Source: Brachyspira innocens ATCC 29796 | Lineage (GTDB): Bacteria > Spirochaetota > Brachyspiria > Brachyspirales > Brachyspiraceae | Direction: 5' to 3' | Length of the DNA: 64,000 nt | Assembly: GCF_000384655.1 (NCBI RefSeq) | Contig: NZ_ARQI01000117.1 | Span: forward strand, 1-64,000 | Shown: positions 36,115-45,173 of the stretch, in pieces | Numbering within the stretch: position 1 is the stretch's first letter | Layout of the letters: every line of letters starts with the position of its first letter | Notes under the pieces: generated by a model | What the model was told of the DNA's origin: nothing | The model's input: only the letters and a program-made list of their open reading frames with translations | Database searches by the model: none | Position numbers and translations under genes: made by a program

Positions 36115-37164
36115 TTACTTTTTATCAGAATCATCATTTTCAGGAGTAAGCTCTATAACTTTAATATCCCCTTCTTCTGTTCTGTCATCATCAGGATTAA
36201 TTTCTATAACTTTTACTTCATTATGGTCTTTATTACTGTTATCTTCTCTATAAACTTCCTCAGTTTTTTTATGTCTGTTTTTTAATTTGCCGTAAAATAA
36301 CACAAATATAAGACAGTAAATAATAGCCATCAAAACAGCAGATAAACTATAAGGTATTAAAGCCATATTATTATTATAAACTGTATCAAATATATAATTA
36401 TAACCATAAGGGAAAACTATATATATTATTAAAATAAGAGGAATAGTAAGTAAAAGCCACAATTTATTTTTATATACTTTATTAGCAAATGAATATGATA
36501 TAATTATTGTTAATATAGATATAGTGCTTAAATATGAAATAGTACCTCTGTCCAATTTGGCATCATGATAATTTAATTCTAGGAAATTCATAATAATTAT
36601 ACCGCATACAGAAGTTAAGAATATACCAAACATAGTATAGATAACAGAAAGAAATATTTTTACTAAGAATTCTCTATTAGAAAATTCTTTTTCACTATGC
36701 GGTATTATTTCAGCCACCCATAATATAAGAGAAAATGCTAAAGTTTGTATAAATACCTCTGGAAAAGAAATTATATGAAATTTGATAGGAATCTGAGTGT
36801 ATATTATACCTTCTATAGAACTTGGAGCCGAAATAGGAGCTGCTATAACACCTATACAAATAAATATAAGCCATACAATAAGCCAGCCCAGTTTAGAGGC
36901 TATAATTCTTCTAATGGGAAATAAAGCTATGGCTATGAATATCGCTCTTATAGGCTGTAGAAAAGGCCCTATAACAGTTAGAGGCGATTCAAAACCTCTC
37001 ATAAAATTTATTATTATAGGATCATCATAAACAGATGTATAGTCAAATAGATTAGAAAATAATAAACCAAAAACTATATATGTAAGAGTATGTATAACAG
37101 CAACTTTTATATAAAAAATAAAAAAATGTCTTAAAAATATTTTTGGTGAATTATAATTTTCCAT
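36115..37164 (-). CDS. Multi-span membrane protein of unknown function
   Basis: Function not recognised. The 349-aa product has about eight hydrophobic segments and a cytoplasmic acidic tail of about 50 residues. The tail contains a duplicated motif, VKVIEINPDDDRTEEGD and IKVIELTPENDDSDK. The start is placed at ATG 37164. An upstream TTG would overlap the ymdB gene by about 20 bp and add a basic leader; the Shine-Dalgarno is weak for both, so the start is uncertain. It lies just downstream of ymdB and rny on the same strand and may be read from their transcript. Confidence 0.7.
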   Translation of the reverse strand: MENYNSPKIFLRHFFIFYIKVAVIHTLTYIVFGLLFSNLFDYTSVYDDPIIINFMRGFESPLTVIGPFLQPIRAIFIAIALFPIRRIIASKLGWLIVWLIFICIGVIAAPISAPSSIEGIIYTQIPIKFHIISFPEVFIQTLAFSLILWVAEIIPHSEKEFSNREFLVKIFLSVIYTMFGIFLTSVCGIIIMNFLELNYHDAKLDRGTISYLSTISILTIIISYSFANKVYKNKLWLLLTIPLILIIYIVFPYGYNYIFDTVYNNNMALIPYSLSAVLMAIIYCLIFVLFYGKLKNRHKKTEEVYREDNSNKDHNEVKVIEINPDDDRTEEGDIKVIELTPENDDSDKK

Positions 37165-37192
37165 AATGCTAGTCTTTAAAAAATTATTTTTA

Positions 37193-38008
37193 TTATTTTT
37201 CCTGCCTTTCAACTATATCATTGTGATATACAAAATTTATTCTCTTAATAGAAATAGCCTTTCCAGTATCACTGTCAGCCTGAACTATAATACCATTAAT
37301 CATAGGACTCGAAGTTTCAACCTCAAATCTATGAGGCATTTTTGTAACAAATCTAGCAATGGCAGCATCTTTTTTCATACCTATAACAGAATAGTAGCTT
37401 CCGCACATACCAATATCAGATATATAAGCAGTATGAGAAGATAGTATTTTTTCATCTGCTGTCTGTACATGAGTATGTGTGCCGAAAACACATGAAACCT
37501 GACCTTCAAGATAGTATGAGAAAGCTATTTTTTCTGCTGTAGCTTCAGCATGGAAATCCACAAATATAAGATTAGTTCTTTCTTTCATATGCTTAATTGC
37601 AAGATTAGCCTTTTTAAAAGGACAATCTAAAGGATCCATAAATGTTCTTCCCATAAGATTAAGCACGCCAATCTTACAATCCAACATCTCATATATATAA
37701 TAGCCAAGACCTGGTGCATCGTTTGGGTAATTATAAGGACGAATCAGACGATGCTCATTTCCTATAAGAGCAAATACATCTCTATTGTTCCATATATGAT
37801 TACCCGAAGTAAGCACATCCACCCCAGAGTCAAAAAGCTCAGCTGCAGTATCTCTAGTAATACCTATACCATTAGCAGCATTTTCTCCGTTGGCTATTAC
37901 AAAATCTATATTATTTTCTAATTTTATCTCTTCTAAATGCCTTCTTACAGCATAACGTCCTGTAACACCAATTACATCACCAAGACATAATATATTTTTT
38001 ATAGACAT
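37193..38008 (-). CDS. ymdB: YmdB-family metallophosphoesterase
   Basis: The 271-aa product is a one-domain metallophosphoesterase of the YmdB (TIGR00282) family. Members hydrolyse 2',3'-cyclic nucleotides in vitro and affect RNA turnover and multicellular behaviour. Motifs are LCLGDVIG, VIANGENAANGIGIT, TSGNHIWNN, DFHAEATAEK and FGTHTHVQTADE, which supply the two-metal site. It is 36 bp downstream of rny on the same strand, the same rny-ymdB order as in Bacillus subtilis. Such conservation across phyla points to a shared RNA-decay function. Confidence 0.92.
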   Translation of the reverse strand: MSIKNILCLGDVIGVTGRYAVRRHLEEIKLENNIDFVIANGENAANGIGITRDTAAELFDSGVDVLTSGNHIWNNRDVFALIGNEHRLIRPYNYPNDAPGLGYYIYEMLDCKIGVLNLMGRTFMDPLDCPFKKANLAIKHMKERTNLIFVDFHAEATAEKIAFSYYLEGQVSCVFGTHTHVQTADEKILSSHTAYISDIGMCGSYYSVIGMKKDAAIARFVTKMPHRFEVETSSPMINGIIVQADSDTGKAISIKRINFVYHNDIVERQEK

Positions 38009-38044
38009 TTTTAATTTACCTTTAATTAAAAATTAATTTAAAAA

Positions 38045-39574
38045 TTATCTGGCAACCTCAACCGCCCTAGTCTCTCTAATAACTGTAACCCTTATTATAC
38101 CGGGGTATTTTAACTCATCTTCTATACGTTTAGCAATATCTCTGGCAATCTGTTTGGCCTGAGTATCATCTACCATATCGCTTTTAGCCATTACTCTAAG
38201 CTCTCTTCCAGCCTGTATAGCAAATGATTTTTCAACACCTTCTATACTGTCAGCTATTTTTTCAAGATTATCCAAACGTTTTATATAGCTTTCAAAAGAT
38301 TCTCTTCTAGCACCAGGTCTTGCCGCACTGATAGCATCAGCTGCTTTTACTATAACAGCTTCAACAGTTTGAGTATCAACATCATTATGATGTGCCCTTA
38401 TAGCATTAACAACCTCTTCTTTTTCACCGCATCTTTTAGCTAAATCAGCACCGCTCATAGCATGAGAACCTTCACCTTCAGTCTCTATAGCCTTACCTAT
38501 ATCATGAAGAAATGCACTTCTTTTAGCCAAATCAACATTGGCACCTATTTCAGCTGCTATCATAGCTGCAATATTTGCAACCTCTTTACTGTGAAGAAGC
38601 ATATTCTGTCCGTAACTAGTTCTGTACTGAAGTCTTCCCATATGCCTTATTAATTCATGATGCATAGTTGTAAGATTTAAATCCACAATAGCGTTTTCTC
38701 CAGCCTCCATTATAGAATCTTCAACTTCTCTTCTAGTTCTTTCAACAACCTCTTCTATTCTTGCGGGGTGTATTCTTCCGTCTAATATAAGTTTTTCTAA
38801 TGAAACTTTAGCAATATGTTTTCTTACAGGATCAAAACATGATATAACAACAGCCTCTGGAGTATCATCTATAATAATATCAACACCAGTAAGTGTTTCA
38901 AGCATTCTTATATTTCTTCCCTCTCTGCCTATGATTCTTCCTTTCATCTCTTCGCTAGGCAAAGATACAGAAGTTACAGAAGTTTCCTGAGCCACTTCGC
39001 TTGAAAGACGCTGTATGGTTTGAACGATTATCTCTCTTGCTTTTCTTTCGCCTGTTTCTATAGCATTTTTTTCTATGTTATCAACTATCTTAGCAGCAGA
39101 TTTTTTGGCATCTTCTTCTATTTCTTTTATCAAATTGGTTTTAGCCTCTTCTCTTGTAAAACCAGCTATTTTCTCCAATTCTTTTTCAGCTTCTTCTATA
39201 ACAGAAGCGAGCCTGTCTTCCTGCTCCTTAATCTTTTTCATTTTATTCTCAATATTATGTTCTTTATTTTCCAAATACTGAGATTTTTTATCAAGATTGG
39301 CCTCTCGTTGTAGTACTCTATTTTCTAATTTCTGAATCTCTGCTTTTCTATCCCTATTCTCATTTTCTAATCTGCTACGCTCTTTTTGTATTTCAGAATT
39401 AGCTTCGGAAAGTATAGTCTTTCTTTCATTTTCTGCTTGTTCTCTTGCACTTTGAAGCAACTTATGTGTTATTATTTCCGTAGAGTTAAGCTTTATTTTC
39501 GCTATAACAAAACGGGTTATATATCCAAAAACAAACGCAACTACAACGAAGGTGATTATTAAAGGTATGTTCAT
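38045..39574 (-). CDS. rny: Ribonuclease Y
   Basis: RNase Y is the membrane-bound endoribonuclease that starts mRNA decay in many bacteria lacking RNase E. The 509-aa protein has an N-terminal membrane segment (about 2-22) and a long coiled coil (about 30-190, rich in E, K and R). A KH domain follows (GREGRNIRMLETLTGVDIII). The HD domain has LLHSKEVANIAAMIA and SAFLHDIGKAIE with the catalytic His-Asp. The C-terminus is PGIIRVTVIRETRAVEVAR. GAGGTG is a good ribosome binding site. It is probably co-transcribed with ymdB. Confidence 0.95.
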   Translation of the reverse strand: MNIPLIITFVVVAFVFGYITRFVIAKIKLNSTEIITHKLLQSAREQAENERKTILSEANSEIQKERSRLENENRDRKAEIQKLENRVLQREANLDKKSQYLENKEHNIENKMKKIKEQEDRLASVIEEAEKELEKIAGFTREEAKTNLIKEIEEDAKKSAAKIVDNIEKNAIETGERKAREIIVQTIQRLSSEVAQETSVTSVSLPSEEMKGRIIGREGRNIRMLETLTGVDIIIDDTPEAVVISCFDPVRKHIAKVSLEKLILDGRIHPARIEEVVERTRREVEDSIMEAGENAIVDLNLTTMHHELIRHMGRLQYRTSYGQNMLLHSKEVANIAAMIAAEIGANVDLAKRSAFLHDIGKAIETEGEGSHAMSGADLAKRCGEKEEVVNAIRAHHNDVDTQTVEAVIVKAADAISAARPGARRESFESYIKRLDNLEKIADSIEGVEKSFAIQAGRELRVMAKSDMVDDTQAKQIARDIAKRIEDELKYPGIIRVTVIRETRAVEVAR

Positions 39575-39712
39575 ATTTCACCTCGTTATTATTTTTTGAT
39601 ATTTAATACATTTTTTACAACAATATTATTTAACATGATTTTTATATAAAGTCAATAATATTATTCGATTGTAAAAAAAGTATATAAATAATTTTATAAA
39701 TAAATTAATGCA

Positions 39713-40252
39713 TTAATATTTTTGTAACATTTTTCCAGAACCGCCGCAAGTTTCGCAAGTTTCCGGAGCTTTGTCTCTGTATATATTACCGCAGCTAGGA
39801 CAGAGATAAAAAGTTACATCTGCATCCTTATTTAAAAAATTATCTATAATGTCTTGGAATAATTTAGCATGTTCAGTTTCTACTTTTCCTAAAGAGTTTA
39901 CTGTTTCACTTACTAATTTATTTTTTTGTTCTACAGCTACTTGAGCTAATTGAGGATAAAGTATAGTAGATTCATATACTTCTCCTTTTATACCTGCTTC
40001 TAAATTTTCTCTGTCGCTTGCAGGAGCTACGGGATTAAGTTCTGGAACAAATTTACTCATATCTAATCCGCTTCTTAAAGCTAATTTTCTCATTTTTTCA
40101 GCATGTATTTTTTCTGCCAAAGATGTTGTTGAAAACACTTTCTGAACAGCTTTATTGCTTGATGCTTTTCCAAATGAACTATATCTATTTGCAGCATTAG
40201 ATTCACCTTGAAATATTGAATATAAAACTTCTTCTAATGTTTTAGCAGCCAT
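39713..40252 (-). CDS. Rubrerythrin
   Basis: The 179-aa protein is a four-helix diiron protein with a C-terminal rubredoxin-like domain, used by anaerobes to reduce peroxide. Diiron ligands lie in QGESNAANRY, SLAEKIHAEKMR, GEVYESTILY and VETEHAKLFQ. The rubredoxin part has two CxxC pairs (CPSCGNIY and CETCGGSG). The C-terminal domain is short (about 35 residues). A GGAGG Shine-Dalgarno precedes the ATG. Expression under oxygen stress would be expected, but no operator was recognised. Confidence 0.92.
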   Translation of the reverse strand: MAAKTLEEVLYSIFQGESNAANRYSSFGKASSNKAVQKVFSTTSLAEKIHAEKMRKLALRSGLDMSKFVPELNPVAPASDRENLEAGIKGEVYESTILYPQLAQVAVEQKNKLVSETVNSLGKVETEHAKLFQDIIDNFLNKDADVTFYLCPSCGNIYRDKAPETCETCGGSGKMLQKY

Positions 40253-40459
40253 ATTTATTTTTCCTCCGTTTTGTATGTATATATTTATTTATAAAAAATA
40301 ATTCTTATTTATTAAGATTAACTTCACTATATAATATCAATTAGTAAAAAAAAATCAAACTTTTTTTTTAAAAAATATATTAAAAATTACAATAATATAT
40401 AATGAATAAATTTTATTTTATAATATAATATTTCGGATAAAATACGTAAAAAGGTAAAT

Positions 40460-41077
40460 ATGAAGAACAGAATAATAACTATAAGCAGGCAGTACGGGAG
40501 CGGAGGAAGGCATATAGGAGAAATGCTTTCAAAAAAACTTAATTTTGATTTTTACGATAAAGAATTGATAGAAATAGTAGCTAAAAGAACAGGTATTAAC
40601 AAACAATATCTCGAATCAAAAGAAGAAAAATTTACTAATGATAATCTATTTTTCAGTGCATTTCATAAAGAGTTTTTTTCAAGTCCATTTGCATCAAAAA
40701 CCAGAGATTCTACCCTCGACAAAATATTTGAGATACAAAGAGAAGTTATAATGAATATAGCAAACAAAGGAAACTGCGTTATTATTGGAAGATGTGCAAG
40801 CTTTATATTGAAAGACTGTCATAAATGTTTCAATATATTTGTTCATGCCCCAAATGACCGAAGAATACAGAGAATAACCGATGAATATGGAGTAAAAATG
40901 GAAAATGCAGAAACTCAGCTTAAAAATACTGATAAATATAGAGCAAATTATTATAAATACTATACTGGAGGCGATTGGGACGATATGACTAATTATAACC
41001 TCACCATAGACAGCGGATACTTTAACGATGAAGATATATGCTCTATAATAATAAATGCTTTGAAAAAAAATATATAA
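40460..41077 (+). CDS. Cytidylate-kinase-like protein
   Basis: The 205-aa protein belongs to the cytidylate-kinase-like family (AAA_33 / Cytidylate_kin2). The P-loop is SRQYGSGGRHIGE at the N-terminus. YDKELIEIVAKRTGI and CVIIGRCASFIL follow, and the late DNGD-like region is replaced by LTIDSGYFND. Family members are distinct from housekeeping CMP kinase, and their substrate is generally unknown. The gene is monocistronic; upstream sequence is AT-rich with only a weak AAGG ribosome binding site. Confidence 0.8.
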   Translation: MKNRIITISRQYGSGGRHIGEMLSKKLNFDFYDKELIEIVAKRTGINKQYLESKEEKFTNDNLFFSAFHKEFFSSPFASKTRDSTLDKIFEIQREVIMNIANKGNCVIIGRCASFILKDCHKCFNIFVHAPNDRRIQRITDEYGVKMENAETQLKNTDKYRANYYKYYTGGDWDDMTNYNLTIDSGYFNDEDICSIIINALKKNI

Positions 41078-41164
41078 AAACTTGAAAATTAATAATATAT
41101 TACTATATTTAATTAATAGCTATATAAAATTATATAATATGATATTTAGTGAAAGGATTTATTT

Positions 41165-41665
41165 ATGAAGAATAAAGATATTAAAGATTTTTATGAAAAC
41201 GACTACTTCTCGTACGAATCGGATTGTGATTTATGGAATGATGAAAAAATATCATTATTAATAGATTTTGGTGAAGAAGCTGATAAGTCAAAAATGCTTA
41301 TGAAACATTTATGTAAAATTAATGAAATATTAAAATGGATTGATGAGCATAAAAAAGATGTTTCAGATTTTCTTATAAACAAACAATGTTTAGCATTAGC
41401 TGAAGAATGGGTTATAACTGGAGAACAAATAGATGAAAATACATATAAAAATCAGTCCGGAGAAATCATAAATATACCTATTAAAGATGAAGATTTCTTT
41501 AATGCTATGTATATAGATACAATATTAATAGATTTTGATGAAGATGAAACAAGACCTGATACTACACTTCATATACTATTTGAGCCAGATTATTTTAAAC
41601 ATCATTCATTAATAGTTTATATTGACGGTGAAAGAAAGATAGAATATGGTGATATAGCGGGATAA
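41165..41665 (+). CDS. DUF2004/DUF2262-like protein
   Basis: The 166-aa acidic protein has no signal peptide. After an N-terminal strand (YESDCDLWNDEKISLLIDFGEE) there is a helical middle (KMLMKHLCKINEILKWIDEHKKDVSDFLINK). Two strands near the end (LHILFEPDYFKHHSLIVYIDGE) resemble DUF2004/DUF2262 proteins, which are often encoded near toxins as possible immunity proteins. The assignment is loose. A second DUF2262-like gene lies at 52514. AAAGGAT before the ATG is a fair ribosome binding site. Confidence 0.55.
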   Translation: MKNKDIKDFYENDYFSYESDCDLWNDEKISLLIDFGEEADKSKMLMKHLCKINEILKWIDEHKKDVSDFLINKQCLALAEEWVITGEQIDENTYKNQSGEIINIPIKDEDFFNAMYIDTILIDFDEDETRPDTTLHILFEPDYFKHHSLIVYIDGERKIEYGDIAG

Positions 41666-41761
41666 TACAAATTATACAAATATGTTCAATTAAATAAATG
41701 CATTTTTCAATCTAAACATTATAATAATCATATTATAAAATTACAAAACAGGAGAATAGAA

Positions 41762-42379
41762 CTGAAAGACTACATTAAAAATTTAGAAAAAGAATTTTCA
41801 AAAATAACCAACGGATTTAAAGAAATAGAAAAAAAGGCCTTATCTGATTTCAAATCTAATAATAATTCTTATATTAAAGAATTAGCATACTCAGCTTATA
41901 AATCAGATTCATATCAAGTAAGAATGTACTCTGTATTTTTATTTGGTTATTTATCTGAAAACAAAGAAATTCTTAATTTTATGAAAGATGTAGTTTCTAA
42001 AGATAATAATTGGAGAGTTCAGGAAATATTGGCAAAGTCTTTTGATGAACACTGTAAAATATTAGGATATGAAAAATCTATCATAATTATTGATGAATGG
42101 CTGAATGATAGTAATCCTAATACAAGGCGTGCTGTAACTGAAGGTTTAAGAATATGGACAAATAAACCATACTTCAAAGAAAATCCTAGTGAAGCAATTA
42201 GAAGATTATCAAATCTAAAACATGATAATAGCGAATATGTTAGAAAATCTGTAGGTAATGCTTTAAGAGACATAAGCAAAAAATATCCCAAATTAATTGA
42301 AGAAGAATTAAATAGCTGGAATTTAGAAATAAAAGAAATAAAACAAGTTTATAAATTAGCAAATAAATTTATAAAATAA
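41762..42379 (+). CDS. AlkD-like DNA-alkylation-repair/HEAT protein, likely CTG start
   Basis: The 205-aa product is a HEAT-repeat protein of the DNA alkylation repair (AlkD-like) family. The typical stretch is WRVQEILAKSFDEHC, then NPNTRRAVTEGLRIWTNKPYF, then EYVRKSVGNALRDISKKYP. In frame with this, the reading frame extends 54 codons upstream of the first ATG (41924). AGGAG (41750-41754) lies 7 bases before a CTG, which gives a sensible N-terminus KDYIKNLEKEFSKITNGFKE. A start at 41924 would cut into the fold and has no Shine-Dalgarno. The glycosylase activity of these short family members is unproven. Confidence 0.75.
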   Translation: MKDYIKNLEKEFSKITNGFKEIEKKALSDFKSNNNSYIKELAYSAYKSDSYQVRMYSVFLFGYLSENKEILNFMKDVVSKDNNWRVQEILAKSFDEHCKILGYEKSIIIIDEWLNDSNPNTRRAVTEGLRIWTNKPYFKENPSEAIRRLSNLKHDNSEYVRKSVGNALRDISKKYPKLIEEELNSWNLEIKEIKQVYKLANKFIK

Positions 42380-42461
42380 TGAAGTTCATAATTTTTTCAA
42401 ATTTATTATCGACTTTTTTGACTTTATTAAAGCTTCAAAATACAAATAAATATATAATACT

Positions 42462-42833
42462 TGTTTCAAAAGTACTTGATTATATACTGAAAATTTTTAA
42501 GTTTGTCAATTTTTAATTGTTCTTTTTCCCGCCTTCCACAGAGTGTCGGGCTTCGCCAAAAGAACCTTATATCATCGACAAGCTAGGATATGCTATAAAA
42601 AAGTGCATTTATAAAAATAATACTAAATAGTACTAACTATGTTTTATATGTAGGATAAATTACTAAATTCAGTATAAAATGTAGCCTTTCGCTACTGCGG
42701 GCTGTGCCTGCTTCTTTGTGGCACACCGAAGGCGGACAGCGTCACAAAAGAAGTGGGGGTTCGGGGGCTAGTCCCCGAAAATAATAAAAATATAAAAATT
42801 AATTTTGACAAACTGTATTTGTTTAGGTATATA
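42462..42833 (+). mobile_element. Type A end fused to a complete type B element
   Basis: ACTTGTTTCAAAAGTACTTG (42462-42481) is a type A terminus, but the expected type A body does not follow. Instead a complete 353-bp type B element begins at 42481 (TATATACTGAAAA...AGTTTGTCAA) and ends at 42833 (TTTTGACAAACTG...GGTATATA). Its core has the hairpin CTTCTTTGTG (42711) with CACAAAAGAAG (42743), and the palindromic GGGG-CTAG-CCCC (about 42766-42780). It looks like a type B insertion in or next to a type A copy. With the flaB promoter it accounts for the 42380-43074 gap. Confidence 0.65.
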
Positions 42834-42996
42834 CTAAAGTGATTACAATTTAATATAAATAATAATTAAAAAATAAATTACAGCCGTGTAAAGTCATATT
42901 AACATAACTATATTAACATAATTAAATTAACATAATATTAGAAAATTATTTTTAATAAAACTGAAGAAAAAAAATTTTATTTTTACAAAAAAAAAT

Positions 42997-43023
42997 TAAT
43001 AATTAATAGCCACTAACCGATAA
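42997..43023 (+). promoter_or_regulatory. Sigma-28 (FliA)-type promoter of flaB
   Basis: TAAT (42997-43000), fifteen spacer bases and ACCGATAA (43016-43023) match the flagellar consensus TAAA-N15-GCCGATAA at 3 of 4 and 7 of 8 positions. The flaB ATG is 52 bases further on. Control of core flagellin by the flagellar sigma factor is expected from other spirochaetes. Confidence 0.75.
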
Positions 43024-43074
43024 TAATTATGTGTTCAGGGAAGAATACATATAATTAATTCATGGAGGAACCAT

Positions 43075-43947
43075 ATGGTTATCAACAATAATATAAGTGC
43101 TATTAATGCACAACGCACTCTTAAATTTCGCCAAGTAGATTTAAGAAAAGACGCTGCTCAGATTTCTAGCGGTATGAGAATCAACCAAGCTGGAGACGAT
43201 GCTAGTGGATTAGCAGTATCTGAAAAAATGCGTACACAAATTCGTGGTTTACGCCAAGCTGAAAGAAATACTCAAGACGGTATATCTTTCATACAAACTA
43301 CAGAAGGATACTTAGAAGAAACTACTAACATTCTTCAAAGAATCCGTGAATTAGCTATACAAGCTGCTAACGGTATCTATACTGATGAAGACAGACTTTA
43401 TGTACAAATCGAAGTTTCTCAATTAGTAGATGAAATCGACAGAGTTGCTTCACAAGCTCAATTCAATAAGCTTAACATGTTAACTGGTAGATTTGCTAGA
43501 TCTACAGGTGAAAACACTCCTACAGCTTCTATGTGGTTGCATATTGGTGCTAACATGGACGAAAGAAAACGTGTTTATATAGGTACTATGAACAGCCAAG
43601 CTCTTGGACTTAAAAACCCAGTAGGCCCAGCTACTAGTGCTACATTCATCAGTGTTTCTAGCCCAGCTAAAGCTAACTCTGTTATAGGTATGGTAGACGA
43701 AGCTCTTCTTAAAGTATTAAAACAAAGATCTGACTTAGGTGCTTATCAAAACAGATTAGAAATGACAGCTCAAGGCTTAATGGTTGGATTCGAAAACATG
43801 CAGGCTTCTGAAAGCAGAATCCGTGATACAGATATGGCTGAAGCATCAGTTAAACTTGCTAAAGACCAAATTCTTAACCAAGCTAACTTGTCTATGCTTG
43901 CTCAAGCTAATCAGTTACCACAAGGTGCTCTTAGATTATTACAATAA
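43075..43947 (+). CDS. flaB: Flagellar filament core protein FlaB
   Basis: The 290-aa flagellin forms the core of the periplasmic flagellum. The N-terminal D0/D1 helices ([16 protein letters not shown], then [37 protein letters not shown]) and the C-terminal D1/D0 helices ([21 protein letters not shown], then [17 protein letters not shown]) are fully conserved. A short central segment replaces the variable D2/D3 domains, as in spirochaetal FlaB. There is no signal peptide. GGAGG gives strong translation, and codon use is richer in GCT, GGT and CGT than the neighbours, typical of an abundant protein. Which FlaB paralogue (1, 2 or 3) this is cannot be settled by eye. Confidence 0.97.
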   Translation: MVINNNISAINAQRTLKFRQVDLRKDAAQISSGMRINQAGDDASGLAVSEKMRTQIRGLRQAERNTQDGISFIQTTEGYLEETTNILQRIRELAIQAANGIYTDEDRLYVQIEVSQLVDEIDRVASQAQFNKLNMLTGRFARSTGENTPTASMWLHIGANMDERKRVYIGTMNSQALGLKNPVGPATSATFISVSSPAKANSVIGMVDEALLKVLKQRSDLGAYQNRLEMTAQGLMVGFENMQASESRIRDTDMAEASVKLAKDQILNQANLSMLAQANQLPQGALRLLQ

Positions 43948-43983
43948 TTAATATTCAATTAGTTTTGTAATATTAACCATATA

Positions 43984-44018
43984 AAGGGGAGACGCTCTTA
44001 AATGAGTGCCTCCCTTTT
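43984..44018 (+). terminator. Intrinsic terminator of flaB
   Basis: GGGGAGACGCTC pairs with GAGTGCCTCCC around TTAAAT, allowing a G-T pair and one mismatch, and is followed by a T-run. It lies about 40 bp after the flaB stop and before the convergent HTH gene. Confidence 0.8.
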
Positions 44019-44039
44019 AATTTTTAATCTTAATAATTC

Positions 44040-44417
44040 CTATGCATTAATAACCATATTAAACTGCTTTGATATCTCCTTTTTTATAGCTGTCAAATAC
44101 TGAGATACTGCAGACTGCGTTACATTAAGCATAACAGCTAACTCTTCTTGAGTTTTGCCTTCAGAGAAAAGCTTCATTACTTTTTTCTGCTTTGGTGTAA
44201 GTATTGCTATTATTAAATTTGATACCCTGCTGTACTCGCTTTCTGTTAGGGCATTTGAATAAAGTATATTATCCAAATCATCATTTGTTAATACTGTTTC
44301 TCTGCTATCTGTTCTATCAGAATTAATTTTTCTGGTACCCAAACTCTTATTAATTTCTTTCAAAACATCATTACAAAGTTTTTTACAGGTGTCATATTTA
44401 GGGCATAAATTACACAT
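44040..44417 (-). CDS. Small HTH regulator with N-terminal cysteine cluster
   Basis: The 125-aa protein has a C-terminal sigma-70-region-4/LuxR-like HTH: TPKQKKVMKLFSEGKTQEEL, then AVMLNVTQSAVSQYLTAIKKEI. The N-terminus (CNLCPKYDTCKKLC, four Cys) could bind zinc or an iron-sulfur cluster. It may regulate its own operon: it is 5 bp downstream of the 74-aa gene on the same strand, and two palindromes precede that gene. Its position convergent to flaB makes a link to motility possible, but nothing in the sequence proves it. Confidence 0.7.
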   Translation of the reverse strand: MCNLCPKYDTCKKLCNDVLKEINKSLGTRKINSDRTDSRETVLTNDDLDNILYSNALTESEYSRVSNLIIAILTPKQKKVMKLFSEGKTQEELAVMLNVTQSAVSQYLTAIKKEISKQFNMVINA

Positions 44418-44422
44418 TATTA

Positions 44423-44647
44423 TTAATACTCCTTTAATATATTTAATATGCTATCCAAAATTTCAGGCTTATAATTAGAAATGTCAATATCATCTAATTT
44501 GCTTATAGCATTATTAATATCAACACGCATTATAACCCACTCCTCCCAATTAGTTTTTTTATTGTAAAAATAATCATCCTCCTCTATATTATCCAATATG
44601 TTTTTTATTATTTTTTTGTAATAGATATTGCTTTGAAATTTATTCAT
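44423..44647 (-). CDS. Small acidic protein, first gene of the HTH operon
   Basis: Function not recognised. The 74-aa acidic protein is mostly helical (YYKKIIKNILDNIEEDDYF, WEEWVIMRVDINNAISKL) and lacks a signal peptide or membrane segment. AGGAG lies just before the ATG, and the next gene starts 5 bp beyond its stop, so the two are co-transcribed. A role as cofactor or antagonist of the HTH regulator is possible from this arrangement only. Confidence 0.65.
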   Translation of the reverse strand: MNKFQSNIYYKKIIKNILDNIEEDDYFYNKKTNWEEWVIMRVDINNAISKLDDIDISNYKPEILDSILNILKEY

Positions 44648-44662
44648 TTTAGAACTCCTAAA

Positions 44663-44749
44663 ACAGTATATTTTTATACTGTATAAGAATACTATATATA
44701 CCGAATTTGAGTTAATTACAAGTATCTATAATGTATTTTTATACATTAT
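44663..44749 (-). promoter_or_regulatory. Two palindromic operator-like sites flanking a promoter
   Basis: ACAGTATA-TTTT-TATACTGT (44663-44682) and ATAATGTAT-TTTT-ATACATTAT (44728-44749) are perfect inverted repeats with the same four-T centre and the shared core GTAT...ATAC, 66 bp apart centre to centre. Between them, read on the minus strand, lies a TTGTAA / TATATA promoter-like pair for the 74-aa gene. A looping dimer of dimers, probably the HTH protein of the same operon, is a reasonable reading. Confidence 0.6.
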
Positions 44750-44821
44750 TTTAAATTTATTATAATAAAATTTTAATGAATGCTACATTTAAAACAAAGC
44801 AATATAATTGGAAAATATATT

Positions 44822-45119
44822 TCTCTCAAAAGTACTTTAAAATAGTATATATCAAATTTTCATAATTTATTAATTACAAAAATAATGTTTTATATGTTGT
44901 ATAATTTATCATTTTAGTATATAAACATGCAGTCTTTCGCGACTGCGGGCTGTGCCTGCTTCTCGCCACAGGCGTACTTCGTATGGAGCAACAGCGAGTA
45001 GGTGCCTATTCGGTAAAAGAAGTGGGGTGCGGGGGCTAGTCACCGCAATTATAAATAAAAATAGTTTTGAAACAAATCTATTTTATACTTAATCTTGTTA
45101 AGTACTTTTGAAACAAGTC
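44822..45119. mobile_element. Non-coding inverted-repeat element, type A, copy 3
   Basis: The body (TTATATGTTGTATAATTTAT, ...TTTTAGTATATAAACATGCAGTC...) is nearly the same as the copy at 214. The left end is CTCAAAAGTACTTT. On the right, TTTTGAAACAAAT at 45066 is followed after about 20 bases by a second, complete terminus AAGTACTTTTGAAACAAGT (45100-45118). The core has GCAGTC / GACTGC arms around TTTCGC, then the CGGGGGCTAG palindrome with changed flanks (TGCGG / CCGCA). No coding sequence. It lies just downstream of the ankyrin gene. Confidence 0.65.
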
Positions 45120-45173
45120 TAATATAAATAAACAAGAAATAAAAAACTATTTATATAACCACTAATAAAAAAA

